From Paludibacteraceae bacterium (lineage in GTDB: Bacteria; Bacteroidota; Bacteroidia; Bacteroidales; Paludibacteraceae), in NCBI GenBank assembly GCA_017417025.1, contig JAFPZY010000015.1:1-64000 (forward strand): DNA of 64,000 bases. The letters run 5' to 3'. Below the pieces are notes generated by a model. That model saw only the letters and a program-made list of their open reading frames with translations. It was not told the DNA's origin and did no database searches. The position numbers were made by a program, and so were the translations under genes. Below are positions 42,324 to 51,656 of this stretch, piece after piece; the stretch's first letter is position 1; each line of letters opens with the position of its first letter.

Positions 42324-44270
42324 ATGGAAGAAATTCGTTTGCCTGAAAACGCGGCGCGCAAGCTGCGTCCGGGAGAAAAGTACGAACCTGTGCTCCGCCC
42401 TGAAAAGCAGTTCCCCGAGGTCACTCCTTACAGCGTCGCGCTCGGAGTCGTCATGGCTGTCATCTTCTCGGCGGCGGCGGCTTATCTCGGCCTGAAGGTC
42501 GGGCAGGTCTTTGAGGCGGCTATCCCCATTGCCATCATCGCCGTCGGACTCTCATCCGCGCTCCGACGCAAGAACGCGCTCGGCGAGAATGTCATCATCC
42601 AGTCCATCGGTGCCTCCTCGGGTGTCATCGTGGCAGGCGCAATCTTCACGTTGCCTGCGCTTTACATCCTTCAGGCCAAGTACCCTGACATCACCGTCAA
42701 CTTCATGCAGGTCTTCATGTCCTCGCTCCTTGGAGGCTGTCTCGGCATACTCTTCCTCATCCCCTTCCGCAAGTTCTTCGTGCAGGAGAAACACGGTGAG
42801 TATCCTTTCCCCGAGGCCACGGCCACCACGCAGGTGCTCGTCTCCGGCGAGCAGGGGGGCAGTCAGGCCAAACCCCTCATCTGGGCGGCCGGAGTAGGAG
42901 GTATCTACGATTTTCTTGTCTCCACTTTCGGCTTCTGGACCGAGTCGCTCTCCACGCGCATGACCGCCTGGGGCGAAACAGTCGCCATGAAGTTCAAAAC
43001 CGTCCTCGCCATCAACACTTCGGCGGCGGTGCTCGGCTTGGGCTACATCATCGGCCTCAAGTACGCCGCCATCATCTGCTGCGGCTCCTTCTTCACATGG
43101 TGGGTCGTACTCCCGCTTCTCGGTGCTACAGGCATGGCGGATGCTGACCCGCAGGTGCTCTACACCGGCTACGGGCGCAACATCGGCATCGGGGCTATCG
43201 CCATGGCGGGATTGCTCGGCATCATCAAAAACTGGAGCGTCATTGCCGGCGCGGTAGGCCTCGTCCGCAAGGAGTTCGGCGGCAAGTCCAAGTCGGTGGC
43301 GCAGAGCGTCTTGCGCACTGAGCGGGACATCAGCATGAAGTTCCTTGCCATCGCTGTCGTGGCTGCACTCGTCATCACTCTCGTCTTCTTCTGGGTCGGC
43401 GTGCTCCATAACTTCACCCAGGCGCTGGTGGCGTGGCTTGTTGTCACTGTCATTGCTTTCCTCTTCACCACTGTCGCAGCCAACGCCATAGCCATCGTCG
43501 GCTCCAACCCCGTCAGCGGCATGACACTCATGACGCTCATCATTGCCTCTGTGGTCTTCGTCGCCGTCGGCATGAAAGGAAGCAGCGGAATGGTGGCGGC
43601 CATGGTAATCGGAGGTGTCGTCTGCACCGCACTCTCTATGGCGGGAGGATTCATCACCGACCTCAAAATAGGTTACTGGATTGGCACTACCCCCGCCAAG
43701 CAGGAGAATTGGAAGTTCCTCGGCACTCTCGTCTCCGCGGCTACGGTCGGCGGGGTCATGATTATCCTCAACGAGACTTACGGCTTTGTGGGCGACAACG
43801 CCCTCGTTGCGCCGCAGGCCAACGCTATGGCGGCGGTCATCGAGCCGCTTATGTCCGGACAGGGCGCTCCCTGGATGCTCTATTTCTCGGGGGCGGTACT
43901 CGCGCTCATCCTCAATTTCCTCGGTGTGCCTGTACTGCCGTTTGCGCTCGGCATGTTCATCCCGCTGCACCTCAACCTCCCACTCCTCGTCGGTGGCACT
44001 GTCTCCTGGTTCGTAGGGCGCAAGCGTGAAAAGGACGGCGAAAAAGCTGAAGAACTTGCGCAGAAACGCAGCGAAAAAGGCACTCTCGTTGCCAGCGGGT
44101 TTATCGCCGGTGGCGCGCTCATGGGCGTGGTCAGTGCCGTCATCAGGTTCTGCGGGGCCGACTGGTATCTCGCTTCCTGGGCGCAGTCGGGCTATGCACA
44201 GCTCCTCGGCATATTCATGTACATTCTCCTTATTGCATATTTCATTATAGCAAGCAGGAAAATCAAATAA
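42324..44270 (+). CDS. OPT family oligopeptide transporter
   Basis: A 648-residue inner-membrane transporter with about 14-16 helices. Family features: FPEVTPYSVALGVVMAVIFSAAAAYLGLKVGQ near the start, FPEATATTQVLVSGEQGG, and PVLPFALGMFIPLHLNLPLLVGG near the end. OPT proteins move small peptides or metal-siderophore complexes with protons. A hydrophilic loop (about 565-590) carries charged residues. It is 12 bp after trmB and 24 bp before the aldolase gene. The substrate is unknown. Confidence 0.9.
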   Translation: MEEIRLPENAARKLRPGEKYEPVLRPEKQFPEVTPYSVALGVVMAVIFSAAAAYLGLKVGQVFEAAIPIAIIAVGLSSALRRKNALGENVIIQSIGASSGVIVAGAIFTLPALYILQAKYPDITVNFMQVFMSSLLGGCLGILFLIPFRKFFVQEKHGEYPFPEATATTQVLVSGEQGGSQAKPLIWAAGVGGIYDFLVSTFGFWTESLSTRMTAWGETVAMKFKTVLAINTSAAVLGLGYIIGLKYAAIICCGSFFTWWVVLPLLGATGMADADPQVLYTGYGRNIGIGAIAMAGLLGIIKNWSVIAGAVGLVRKEFGGKSKSVAQSVLRTERDISMKFLAIAVVAALVITLVFFWVGVLHNFTQALVAWLVVTVIAFLFTTVAANAIAIVGSNPVSGMTLMTLIIASVVFVAVGMKGSSGMVAAMVIGGVVCTALSMAGGFITDLKIGYWIGTTPAKQENWKFLGTLVSAATVGGVMIILNETYGFVGDNALVAPQANAMAAVIEPLMSGQGAPWMLYFSGAVLALILNFLGVPVLPFALGMFIPLHLNLPLLVGGTVSWFVGRKREKDGEKAEELAQKRSEKGTLVASGFIAGGALMGVVSAVIRFCGADWYLASWAQSGYAQLLGIFMYILLIAYFIIASRKIK

Positions 44271-44294
44271 CAAAACTCTAAAATACAATCAATT

Positions 44295-45296
44295 ATGGTA
44301 AGTTTCAAAGAACTCGGCCTCGTTAACACCCGCGAGATGTTTGCCAAGGCCATCAAGGGCGGATATGCTATTCCCGCTTTCAACTTCAACAACATGGAGC
44401 AGCTGCAGGCCATCATCAAGGCTGCCGCTGAAACCAAATCTCCCGTCATCCTCCAGGTCAGCAAGGGCGCACGCAACTATGCTAACCAGACTCTCCTCCG
44501 CTACATGGCGCAGGGCGCTGTCGAGTATGCCAAAGAACTCGGCTGGGAGCACCCGCAAATCTGCCTCCACCTCGACCACGGTGACTCTTTCGAACTCTGC
44601 AAATCATGCGTGGACTTCGGCTTCTCAAGCGTCATGATTGACGGCTCAGCACTGCCTTACGAGGAGAATATCGCCCTCACAAAGCAGGTCGTTGAATACG
44701 CACACAAGTACGATGTCACTGTTGAGGCCGAACTCGGCGTGCTCGCCGGAGTTGAGGACGAGGTGCAGGCTGAAGAGAGCCACTACACCAAGCCCGAAGA
44801 GGTCATCGACTTCGCCACACGCACCGGATGCGACTCGCTCGCTATCTCCATCGGCACTTCGCACGGAGCTTACAAGTTCAAGCCCGAGCAGTGCACACGC
44901 GACCCCAAGACTGGCCGTCTCGTGCCCCCGCCGCTCGCTTTCGACGTGCTCGACGCTGTTATGGAGAAGCTCCCCGGCTTCCCCATCGTCCTCCACGGCT
45001 CATCGTCTGTGCCGCAGGAGTATGTGGACATCATCAACGCCAACGGAGGCAAACTGCCTGACGCTGTGGGTATTCCGGAGGAGCAGCTCCGCAAAGCTGC
45101 CAAGTCGGCTGTCTGCAAAATCAATATCGACTCCGACTCGCGTCTGGCCTTCACCGCTGCCGTGCGCAAAGTCTTTGCCGAGAAACCCGGTGAGTTCGAC
45201 CCGCGCAAATACTGCGGTCCCGCACGCGACCTGATGACAGAGCTGTACAAGCACAAAATCATCAACGTACTCGGCTCCGACGGCAAGGCTCTCTGA
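44295..45296 (+). CDS. fba: Class II fructose-bisphosphate aldolase
   Basis: A zinc-dependent aldolase of glycolysis and gluconeogenesis. The 333-residue protein has AFNFNNMEQLQAI, the zinc/catalytic HLDHGDSFE, AELGVLAGVEDE, SIGTSHGAYKF and LHGSSSVPQEY, the last with a metal-binding His. The length and the RDLMTELYKHKI end fit class IIB enzymes. A repeat-rich gap follows with no clear rho-independent terminator. Confidence 0.95.
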   Translation: MVSFKELGLVNTREMFAKAIKGGYAIPAFNFNNMEQLQAIIKAAAETKSPVILQVSKGARNYANQTLLRYMAQGAVEYAKELGWEHPQICLHLDHGDSFELCKSCVDFGFSSVMIDGSALPYEENIALTKQVVEYAHKYDVTVEAELGVLAGVEDEVQAEESHYTKPEEVIDFATRTGCDSLAISIGTSHGAYKFKPEQCTRDPKTGRLVPPPLAFDVLDAVMEKLPGFPIVLHGSSSVPQEYVDIINANGGKLPDAVGIPEEQLRKAAKSAVCKINIDSDSRLAFTAAVRKVFAEKPGEFDPRKYCGPARDLMTELYKHKIINVLGSDGKAL

Positions 45297-45328
45297 TAAC
45301 TGCCTTCCCCTCGCCTTGGCTTGACTGC

Positions 45329-45482
45329 TTCAAAGTTATCTCAAAGCCGCTTCAAACTGAGTTTAGAGTTAGTTCCGGAGTAAATCAGAGTTTGTTCCTG
45401 AATAACTCAAAGCCGTCTCAAGGATAACTCAAAGTTATTTCAAAGCCAGGTCGAGGTTAGTTCAAAGGTATCTTATTATCAT
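45329..45482. repeat. Degenerate 22 bp tandem array, seven units
   Basis: Cutting at 22 bp gives seven units that mostly begin ttcaaag/ttccgga/ctcaagg; 11 bp half-units such as ctcaaagttat and ttcaaagccag are themselves alike. Confidence 0.7.
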
Positions 45483-45512
45483 CGCAAGATGTCTGCCCCC
45501 TTTTCCTGGGTG

Positions 45513-45531
45513 CGCAGGCATCTTGCCTGCG
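45513..45531. repeat. Dispersed palindrome cgcaggca-tct-tgcctgcg
   Basis: Identical core to 25089-25107, preceded by gggtg. Confidence 0.85.
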
Positions 45532-45622
45532 TTATTTTACGTAATCCCGCATAATCCTCTGCATAATTCTCTGCACAATTCTGCGTAATTCTGCACAATC
45601 CTGCCTGATTCTTTGTATAACC

Positions 45623-45820
45623 CTGCCTGAGTCAGCCTAATTGTTCTGCACACCCCTGCCGGAATCAGCCTAATTGTTCTGCACACCCCTGCCAGAATCA
45701 GCCTAATTGTTCTGCACACCCCTGCCGGAATCAGCCTAATTGTTCTGCACACCCCTGCCTGAGTCAGCCTAATTGTTCTGCACAACCCTGCCAGAATCAG
45801 CCTAATTGTTCTGCACAACC
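45623..45820. repeat. 33 bp tandem array, six units
   Basis: Six contiguous 33 bp units (start ctgcc, core agcctaattgttctgcac) with changes at only a few positions (gagtc/gaatc, caccc/caacc), and a partial seventh unit. A likely variable-number tandem repeat. Since 33 is divisible by 3 it leaves a 93-codon open frame on the minus strand, which I regard as accidental. Confidence 0.92.
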
Positions 45821-45950
45821 CTGCCTGAGTCTTTCTCTCTCTCTTTGGCTGATAGCCTAATCATCGCTCCCCGATAACCCTCTGCCGCAGTGCCTGTTTT
45901 TCGCTGTATTTCCTTATACTCTATTGTTATATTATTGTGTTTTTATTTAG

Positions 45951-45994
45951 TGATTATTGGGTGATTATTGGGTGATTATTGGGTGATTATTGTG
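45951..45994. repeat. 11 bp tandem repeat, four units
   Basis: tgattattggg repeated at an exact 11 bp step, last unit tgattattgtg. Confidence 0.85.
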
Positions 45995-46072
45995 TGATTA
46001 AGCAGATTTTGCCGTGATTCTGCATTACAACCGCCTGCCCCAAGCGGCTCCTCTGCCCACGCCGTACCCCAT

Positions 46073-46111
46073 AAAAAAAGCAGTGAAGCACTCTTTCTGT
46101 GCCTCACTGCT
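46073..46111 (-). terminator. Terminator of rfbB
   Basis: Stem agcagtga-a-gcac/gtgc-c-tcactgct (46079-46091, 46099-46111), followed on the minus strand by a T run. Confidence 0.85.
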
Positions 46112-46130
46112 GCTGAATAGCCCCCGCTTC

Positions 46131-47261
46131 TCAGCGGTTGGCGTACATCTGCTCGTAGTATTTCTCGTAGTCGCCCGAGGTGATGTTGTCCAGCCACGCC
46201 TGGTTGTCAAGATACCAGCGCACGGTCTTCTCTATCCCTTCCTCGAACTGCAGCGACGGCTCCCAGCCCAGTTCGCGTTGCAGCTTGCGCGAGTCGATGG
46301 CGTAGCGCATGTCGTGTCCTGCGCGGTCGGTGACGTAGGTGATGAGGTTGAGGTCCTCACCCTCTTTCCTGCCGAGCAGACGGTCCACTGTCCCTATGAG
46401 CACGTGTATCAGGTCTATGTTCTTCCACTCGTTGAAGCCGCCTATGTTGTAAGTGTCAGCCACGGTCCCGCGGTGGAAAATAAGGTCGATGGCGCGTGCA
46501 TGGTCCTCCACATAAAGCCAGTCGCGTACGTTCTCGCCTTTGCCGTAAACAGGCAGAGGACGGCGGTGGCGGATGTTGTTGATGAACAGAGGAATAAGCT
46601 TCTCGGGGAACTGGTAAGGACCGTAGTTGTTCGAGCAGTTGGTCACTATGGTGGGCAGACCGTAAGTGTCATGGAAAGCGCGCACAAAGTGGTCGGACGA
46701 CGCTTTGGCTGCCGAATAGGGGCTGTGGGGCTGGTACTTCAGGTCCTCGGTGAAGAACTTGGTGCCGTAAGCATGATGATGAACCGACGACGCGGCTGTA
46801 GTGAATGGCGACTCAATGCCTTCAGGGTGAGTCAGTTCCAGTGCGCCGTACACCTCGTCGGTGGAGATATGGTAGAAGCGCTTGCCCTCATACTTCTCTG
46901 GCAGTGTCTCCCAATATAGTTTCGCCGCCTGAAGGAGCGACAGGGTCCCCATCACATTGGTCTGCGCAAAGGTGAACGGGTCTTTTATGGAGCGGTCCAC
47001 ATGGCTCTCCGCGGCAAGATGGATGATGCCGGTCACCTTCTCTTCCTGCATCAATGCGTGTATGGTCGCGAAGTCGCAGATGTCGGCGCGCACAAAGCGG
47101 TAGTTCGGGCGGTCTTCTATGTCGCGCAGGTTGGCGAGGTTGCCCGCGTAAGTCAGTTTGTCCACATTGATGATGCGGTACTCGGGATACTTGTTCACAA
47201 ACAGGCGGACTACATGGCTGCCGATGAATCCGGCGCCGCCGGTGATGATGATAGACTTCAT
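46131..47261 (-). CDS. rfbB: dTDP-glucose 4,6-dehydratase
   Basis: It converts dTDP-glucose to the 4-keto-6-deoxy intermediate of rhamnose and other deoxysugars for surface glycans. The 376-residue short-chain dehydrogenase has IIITGGAGFIGSHV, HLAAESHVDRSI, the STDEVYG triad part and YSAAKASSD with the catalytic Tyr-Lys. The ATG at 47261 is preferred over 47285 as it begins the fold. rfbA, rfbC and rfbD are not nearby. It lies 94 bp after cotH on the same strand and may be read from that operon. Confidence 0.95.
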   Translation of the reverse strand: MKSIIITGGAGFIGSHVVRLFVNKYPEYRIINVDKLTYAGNLANLRDIEDRPNYRFVRADICDFATIHALMQEEKVTGIIHLAAESHVDRSIKDPFTFAQTNVMGTLSLLQAAKLYWETLPEKYEGKRFYHISTDEVYGALELTHPEGIESPFTTAASSVHHHAYGTKFFTEDLKYQPHSPYSAAKASSDHFVRAFHDTYGLPTIVTNCSNNYGPYQFPEKLIPLFINNIRHRRPLPVYGKGENVRDWLYVEDHARAIDLIFHRGTVADTYNIGGFNEWKNIDLIHVLIGTVDRLLGRKEGEDLNLITYVTDRAGHDMRYAIDSRKLQRELGWEPSLQFEEGIEKTVRWYLDNQAWLDNITSGDYEKYYEQMYANR

Positions 47262-47355
47262 GGTACTTTTGTTTTTTGCCGGCATCTGGGTGCACGGGGT
47301 GGTTGTATGTTGTTGTTTTGTTGTGTTTTTTCTGTTGTTTTGCGGATAAGTTCTC

Positions 47356-48795
47356 TCACCATTTCACCGACGCTGCCTTTGTGCGGAAGAAGTTGCTCCC
47401 GTCCACGCCGTTGCTGTCCCCTGTGAGGAGGCGGTAGTCTGTGTCCCCCTCGTCCTGTCGTGGCAGGTCGGCTATCGTCATGTCCTCGCCGGTGTCGTTG
47501 GCCACATATTTCTCCGCCATCTGCTGGAAGTGCCTTATGCGCTGTATGGCGGCCTCGGGCTCCATCAGCTCGGCCGAAGTCACTATGGTCTTCAGGTATT
47601 GCTTGTATCTGTCCTCAAAGGCCTTTATGCTTAGCACTTTCCTCACCAACAGGCGGTCTCCTTCGCGGCTTCCCCAGTTCAGCGGGTCCTGTGTGCCTGA
47701 GTTCTGCATGCCATGTATGTGCTTGCTTGTCCCGAGGGTGTTGTCATAGTCGTAGGGGATGAAGTAGAAGCGGTGTGAGGAGTCGAAGTAGAAGTAGTAG
47801 TTGTTCGCATTCACCCAGTAGTCGTCCCACATGCCGACAGCCGTGTTCACTGCAAGATAGCGCAGGAATACGTCCACGTCTGTATGTTGCTCTATGTACT
47901 GCTGCAGCTGCTGGCTCCCGCTTGGCAGGGGGCGCATCTTCTCCATGAAGTCGTACAGCTCCTCTTTGGCGGCGGGCAGACCTGCCTGTTTGTTGGTCTT
48001 CAGTGAGTACGAGTAGTCGTGTCTGTCGTCGCTGATGCCCATCTTCGATGTGCCTGTGCTCTGAAAGTCGCTCAGGTCCGCAGGCCCGTTCATGTTGTAT
48101 GCCGCTTTCCACAAGTTCCCTGTGTTGTCCGGAAGATGTCCGTCCTTCATGCGGTCGTCTATCCAGCCTTTGCGCACTCCCTCTATCATGGCATAGACTC
48201 CCATGTATGCGGGCTTCTCGTCTCCGGCAATGTGTATGTACAGCCTGCAGTAGGACGCACGCGGGGCCGTCCACACCTTGAAACGCCGGAACAGGTCGTA
48301 GCAGAATATCTCGCGGCAGTAGGCTGGGTCGCCGTGAAACCACTTGAGCACAAGCCTGTCGCTCCCGAAGAACCGCTCGCCGGTGGCATATTCGGTAAAG
48401 TGGATGCCGAAATGTGCATGGTGCCAGTCTGCGTTGCTCTTCTGGTGCATTTGCCCTTCTGTGCCTTCCGGACGGCGGCGGCTGGAGTTGCCACGCGGGC
48501 GCAGGCCTACGCTGTCGCGCTTCCACACTTCCTCCCCTTTGCGGAAGGTCCAGGCGGCGGGGACATAGAGGTCGTTGTGCTTGTTGCGGTCGTAGTTCTT
48601 CAGGTAGGTGTTCCAGTCCGCCTCTGTCAGTGATATGGTTATTTCCGGCATAGCCTCTATGTCATACAGGTATGCGGGGTTGCGGCGCGTGTCGGCCGGC
48701 GAAGTGCCGGCGGAAGGGCTGTTGCGGTCCGTGCAGCCTGTGTACGCAAGCGTGGTGACGCAATATAGGAACATTATGACCGTCTGTTTCTTCAT
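47356..48795 (-). CDS. CotH-kinase-domain lipoprotein
   Basis: A 479-residue lipoprotein with lipobox around LAYTGC (Cys about 20) and a CotH-type atypical kinase domain (about 45-430). Segments typical of the family are LRPRGNSSR, YMGVYAMIEGVRKGW, LRYLAVNTAVGMWDDYWVNANNYYFY and FIPYDYDNTLG. CotH proteins are secreted protein kinases; many Bacteroidales carry surface versions of unknown target. The start at 48795 overlaps the birA stop by 4 bp; the longer frame to 48972 is a birA shadow. Confidence 0.85.
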   Translation of the reverse strand: MKKQTVIMFLYCVTTLAYTGCTDRNSPSAGTSPADTRRNPAYLYDIEAMPEITISLTEADWNTYLKNYDRNKHNDLYVPAAWTFRKGEEVWKRDSVGLRPRGNSSRRRPEGTEGQMHQKSNADWHHAHFGIHFTEYATGERFFGSDRLVLKWFHGDPAYCREIFCYDLFRRFKVWTAPRASYCRLYIHIAGDEKPAYMGVYAMIEGVRKGWIDDRMKDGHLPDNTGNLWKAAYNMNGPADLSDFQSTGTSKMGISDDRHDYSYSLKTNKQAGLPAAKEELYDFMEKMRPLPSGSQQLQQYIEQHTDVDVFLRYLAVNTAVGMWDDYWVNANNYYFYFDSSHRFYFIPYDYDNTLGTSKHIHGMQNSGTQDPLNWGSREGDRLLVRKVLSIKAFEDRYKQYLKTIVTSAELMEPEAAIQRIRHFQQMAEKYVANDTGEDMTIADLPRQDEGDTDYRLLTGDSNGVDGSNFFRTKAASVKW

Positions 48796-49565
48796 GCCTT
48801 TATCACAAACCTTATTTGCTTGAAATGAAACCGCTTCTGCTCCCCGTCCTCCATGCGCAGAACAAGTTCGCCCTGCTGTGTCACGTCTGCAATCTCCGCC
48901 ATGAAAGCCCCGCTCATGTCGCTGCTGTTCATTGTGGGGGCGGTGCTCACTTCGCGCTCTGCGTATGGCCATAGCCCTTTGCGCCTGTACAGCCGTTCCA
49001 TGTATGTGCTCCGTGTCCCCTCTTTGTCCGCAAGGCGGGCGGGAAGACTCTCTAAAAAAGCGTCAAGCAGGGCCTGCGGCTTATGCCTTTTCCCAGTCTG
49101 CAGCAGCAGTGAGGTAGGGTTCGGCGCGGAGCCGTGCCATATTTTTTGGTTTACATTGAGCCCTGCACCGGCGATGGAGAAGGCTATATGTCCCCCCTCA
49201 AGTGTGTTTTCTATGAGTATGCCTGCCAGTTTCTTGTCGCCGGCATAGATGTCATTGGGCCACTTTATGCAGAGCCGCTCTTGCAGCTCTCCCGCCACAC
49301 GGCTTATCGCGTCGCACAGTGCAACGGACACTGCCATCGAGATGAAGAACTGCCCGCCTGCCGGCACGTCCGGTGTCCGCAGGAGAGTGGAGAAGAGCAG
49401 GTTGGCTCCTCTTTCCGACTCCCAGCCGTTGCCCTGTTGCCCCCGCCCCGCTGTCTGGAAGTCGGTGCGTATGGTGAAGAGGTTCGGGCTGTCGCTGTAT
49501 TGCTCCAGCAGCAGGGTGTTGGTGCTATTTGTTTCGGCGATATACATCAAGCAGGTATTTTTCAA
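48792..49565 (-). CDS. birA: Biotin--acetyl-CoA-carboxylase ligase
   Basis: It attaches biotin to carboxylases. The 257-residue protein has ETNSTNTLL, the biotinyl-AMP loop QTAGRGQQGNGWES (about 38-51), KWPNDIYAGDKKLAGILIE and the SH3-like C-terminal domain (GAFMAEIADVTQQGELVL). It lacks the N-terminal DNA-binding domain of E. coli BirA, so it is not a repressor. The start at 49565 overlaps dacB by 41 bp; a Met at 49547 is an alternative. Confidence 0.93.
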   Translation of the reverse strand: MKNTCLMYIAETNSTNTLLLEQYSDSPNLFTIRTDFQTAGRGQQGNGWESERGANLLFSTLLRTPDVPAGGQFFISMAVSVALCDAISRVAGELQERLCIKWPNDIYAGDKKLAGILIENTLEGGHIAFSIAGAGLNVNQKIWHGSAPNPTSLLLQTGKRHKPQALLDAFLESLPARLADKEGTRSTYMERLYRRKGLWPYAEREVSTAPTMNSSDMSGAFMAEIADVTQQGELVLRMEDGEQKRFHFKQIRFVIKA

Positions 49566-50946
49566 TCACGGGTTGCACGTTGCGCATCTTGCCTGTCGCG
49601 CTGTTGATTAGTATGGCGAATGTCCACTGCTGGCCGTCTGGCAGTTCTATGTATCCTGCGTAGTTCTTGGTGCCGGCAATAGTGCCCGACTTGGCGTGCA
49701 CGCGCCCTTCAAGCGGAGTGCCGTCAAGAAATCCGCGCAGCGTGCCCGACTTCCCGCTTACAGGCAGCGAGGCGTAGAAAGCGGGGTATTCCTGGCTGTG
49801 GGTCATGTACTCGAGCAGGGAGACGAAAGCCTCGGCGCTTACTGCGTCCTGCGGTGCCAGTCCGCAGCCGTCTTTCACTGTGGCGGATGTCAGGTCGATG
49901 CCCCTGTTGCGCCAGAAACCGCGCATCACAAGCTCCGCATTGCGTATCGTGCAAGGCAGGGAGATGCGCTGACCGAAAGAGCGGAACATTGACTCCGCAT
50001 ACAGATTCACACTGTGCATGTTGGTCTGCCCAACTATGGCTCCGAGCGAGTCTGACAGGTGGGTGTATATGTTGTGTCTTGGCAGCAGCATGGCCTCGCT
50101 GATGTAGTCGGCATCGTTGTTCACGGCAATGCCCGCCTGGCGCAGGCTCTTTGTGAAATGCTGTGCAAGCAGCAGACCCGGATTGGGCAGGTCTCCCTTG
50201 ACACCGAAGTCTCCTCTGTTCGATGGAACGCTGCCGGTCAGGTGTCTGTGCAGGTGGTAGGGCGCGCCGGAGACGTATGCCCCGTCCTCTTCTGTCTTGG
50301 TGCAGCGGATGTGGTTGTCAAATGTCATTCCCGGCACTTCCGGCACTGTGCGTAGCACCTCCGCCACCGACCCGGGCTCACTGCTGCGGAGCAGGATATT
50401 CATGGTGTTGTCCATGTACGAGAGGGCGAAAACTCCGGGGGCGTAGTAGTTGCCTGCGTCCTCCCATAGCCATGCCGGATTGAGTGCATCGCCGTCGAAG
50501 AACGACATGTCGGCTACTATGCGCCCGTCAATGCGCTTTATGCCTGCGTTGCGGACTGCCTTCACCCACGACGCAAGAAAGCCCTGACCCTGCTTCAGGC
50601 AGCCCAGCATGGGGTCGCCGTGCCCGACTATGTAGAGGTCGCCGTGCAGCGTGCTGTCCTGAACGTAGCCCGAGTACTCGAGGGTGGTCGGGTACCGGTA
50701 GCCGCTGCCGAAGATTTCCAGTGCCGTTGCCGTCGTCAGCAACTTGATGACAGAGGCGGGAGGTATGGAATTGCGCGGGCGGTATGACTCTATCACCTCG
50801 CCCGTGCGCGTGTTCCTTATATATATACCTATGTTGGCGTATTTGGTCTGCGGGTGCGACAGCAGTATGTTCTGCACAGCCTCCGGCTGTGCATACATGC
50901 AGCGGCATACAAGCAGCATCACAATGGCCGTTAGGACTCTTTTCAT
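49525..50946 (-). CDS. dacB: D-alanyl-D-alanine carboxypeptidase/endopeptidase (PBP4, S13)
   Basis: A 473-residue exported penicillin-binding protein that trims or cuts peptidoglycan cross-links. The signal peptide is about 1-19. The serine of SVIK (65-68) is the nucleophile; SVN lies in HSVNLYAES and KSG in HAKSGTIAG. The insertion between the first two motifs (about 75-300) is typical of S13 enzymes. Its ATG overlaps the plsC stop by 4 bp. Confidence 0.94.
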   Translation of the reverse strand: MKRVLTAIVMLLVCRCMYAQPEAVQNILLSHPQTKYANIGIYIRNTRTGEVIESYRPRNSIPPASVIKLLTTATALEIFGSGYRYPTTLEYSGYVQDSTLHGDLYIVGHGDPMLGCLKQGQGFLASWVKAVRNAGIKRIDGRIVADMSFFDGDALNPAWLWEDAGNYYAPGVFALSYMDNTMNILLRSSEPGSVAEVLRTVPEVPGMTFDNHIRCTKTEEDGAYVSGAPYHLHRHLTGSVPSNRGDFGVKGDLPNPGLLLAQHFTKSLRQAGIAVNNDADYISEAMLLPRHNIYTHLSDSLGAIVGQTNMHSVNLYAESMFRSFGQRISLPCTIRNAELVMRGFWRNRGIDLTSATVKDGCGLAPQDAVSAEAFVSLLEYMTHSQEYPAFYASLPVSGKSGTLRGFLDGTPLEGRVHAKSGTIAGTKNYAGYIELPDGQQWTFAILINSATGKMRNVQPVIEKYLLDVYRRNK

Positions 50947-51656
50947 GCTGTCAGCCCCTCCACAACTGCTTGGCGTACTGCGTTTATGGCCTCCTGCTCG
51001 TCTTCATACACCGACAAGTCCATAGGCTTGCCTATGTGCATACGGACCTTGTGCCTGCTGATGGACTTGGCTCCTTTGGGCATGCAGTCGCTGCAGCCGG
51101 TCAGCGAAAGAGGAATCACAGGCAGATGCAGGTGCAGAGCCACTTGGAAGGCTCCGCGCTTGAAAGGCTGCACTTCGCCTGTAACAGAGCGGGTCCCCTC
51201 CGGGAAAATCACCGTGCACACACCGTCCTTCAGCGTCTGCTCAACCTTGCGCAGACTCTTTACTGCGGCACGAAGGTTGCGGCGGTCGATATATACGTGT
51301 CCGCACACTTCGCATGCTGTCCCTACAAAAGGTATCTTGCGCAGCTCCTGCTTCATCAGGAACTTGAAGATGACCGGAAGCCAGCCGTAAATAAGGAACA
51401 CGTCGCAGAAGGACTGGTGGTTGGAGACAAAGACGTATGACTGACCCTTCTTTATGTTCTCCATGCCCGTCACTTCGACCGGCAGAAACATCAGGTAGAA
51501 GAACGAGCGTGACCAAAAGGCCTGTATCGCGTGTATGAAACACGAGTTGGGCCACGCCATCCAGATTATCGTCATTATGGCGGTGAAGAGAGTGATGAGC
51601 GTAAAGAGCGGCCACGCAATCAGATACTGATAGCAGATATATGGGTATTTCATCAT
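50943..51656 (-). CDS. plsC: 1-acyl-sn-glycerol-3-phosphate acyltransferase
   Basis: It adds the second acyl chain in phosphatidic acid synthesis. The 237-residue protein has an N-terminal membrane region (about 10-58), the acyltransferase motif NHQSFCD (His80, Asp85) and FPEGTRS (about 147-153), then the PLSLTGCS step. The start is the first of two adjacent ATGs (51656), giving an ATGA overlap with the pfkB stop; the frame to 51809 is a shadow of pfkB. Confidence 0.92.
   Translation of the reverse strand: MMKYPYICYQYLIAWPLFTLITLFTAIMTIIWMAWPNSCFIHAIQAFWSRSFFYLMFLPVEVTGMENIKKGQSYVFVSNHQSFCDVFLIYGWLPVIFKFLMKQELRKIPFVGTACEVCGHVYIDRRNLRAAVKSLRKVEQTLKDGVCTVIFPEGTRSVTGEVQPFKRGAFQVALHLHLPVIPLSLTGCSDCMPKGAKSISRHKVRMHIGKPMDLSVYEDEQEAINAVRQAVVEGLTA

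Larger units (their letters stand above)
45297..46130 (+). other. 834 bp gap filled with tandem repeats
   Basis: In order: a degenerate 22 bp array (45329-45482), the dispersed palindrome (45513-45531), short ~10-12 bp ctgc(a)..aatt repeats (45550-45622), the 33 bp array (45623-45820), a ct microsatellite, an 11 bp array (45951-45994) and the rfbB terminator. No gene is seen. Confidence 0.75.

Noticed and set aside
45537..45818. 93-codon minus-strand gene made of 11-residue repeats
   Set aside because: The frame is open only because the DNA repeat is 33 bp; it has no promoter, and the start lies inside the array.
45623..45820. CRISPR array
   Set aside because: Units of 33 bp are contiguous and identical over nearly their full length, with no unique spacers and no cas genes nearby.
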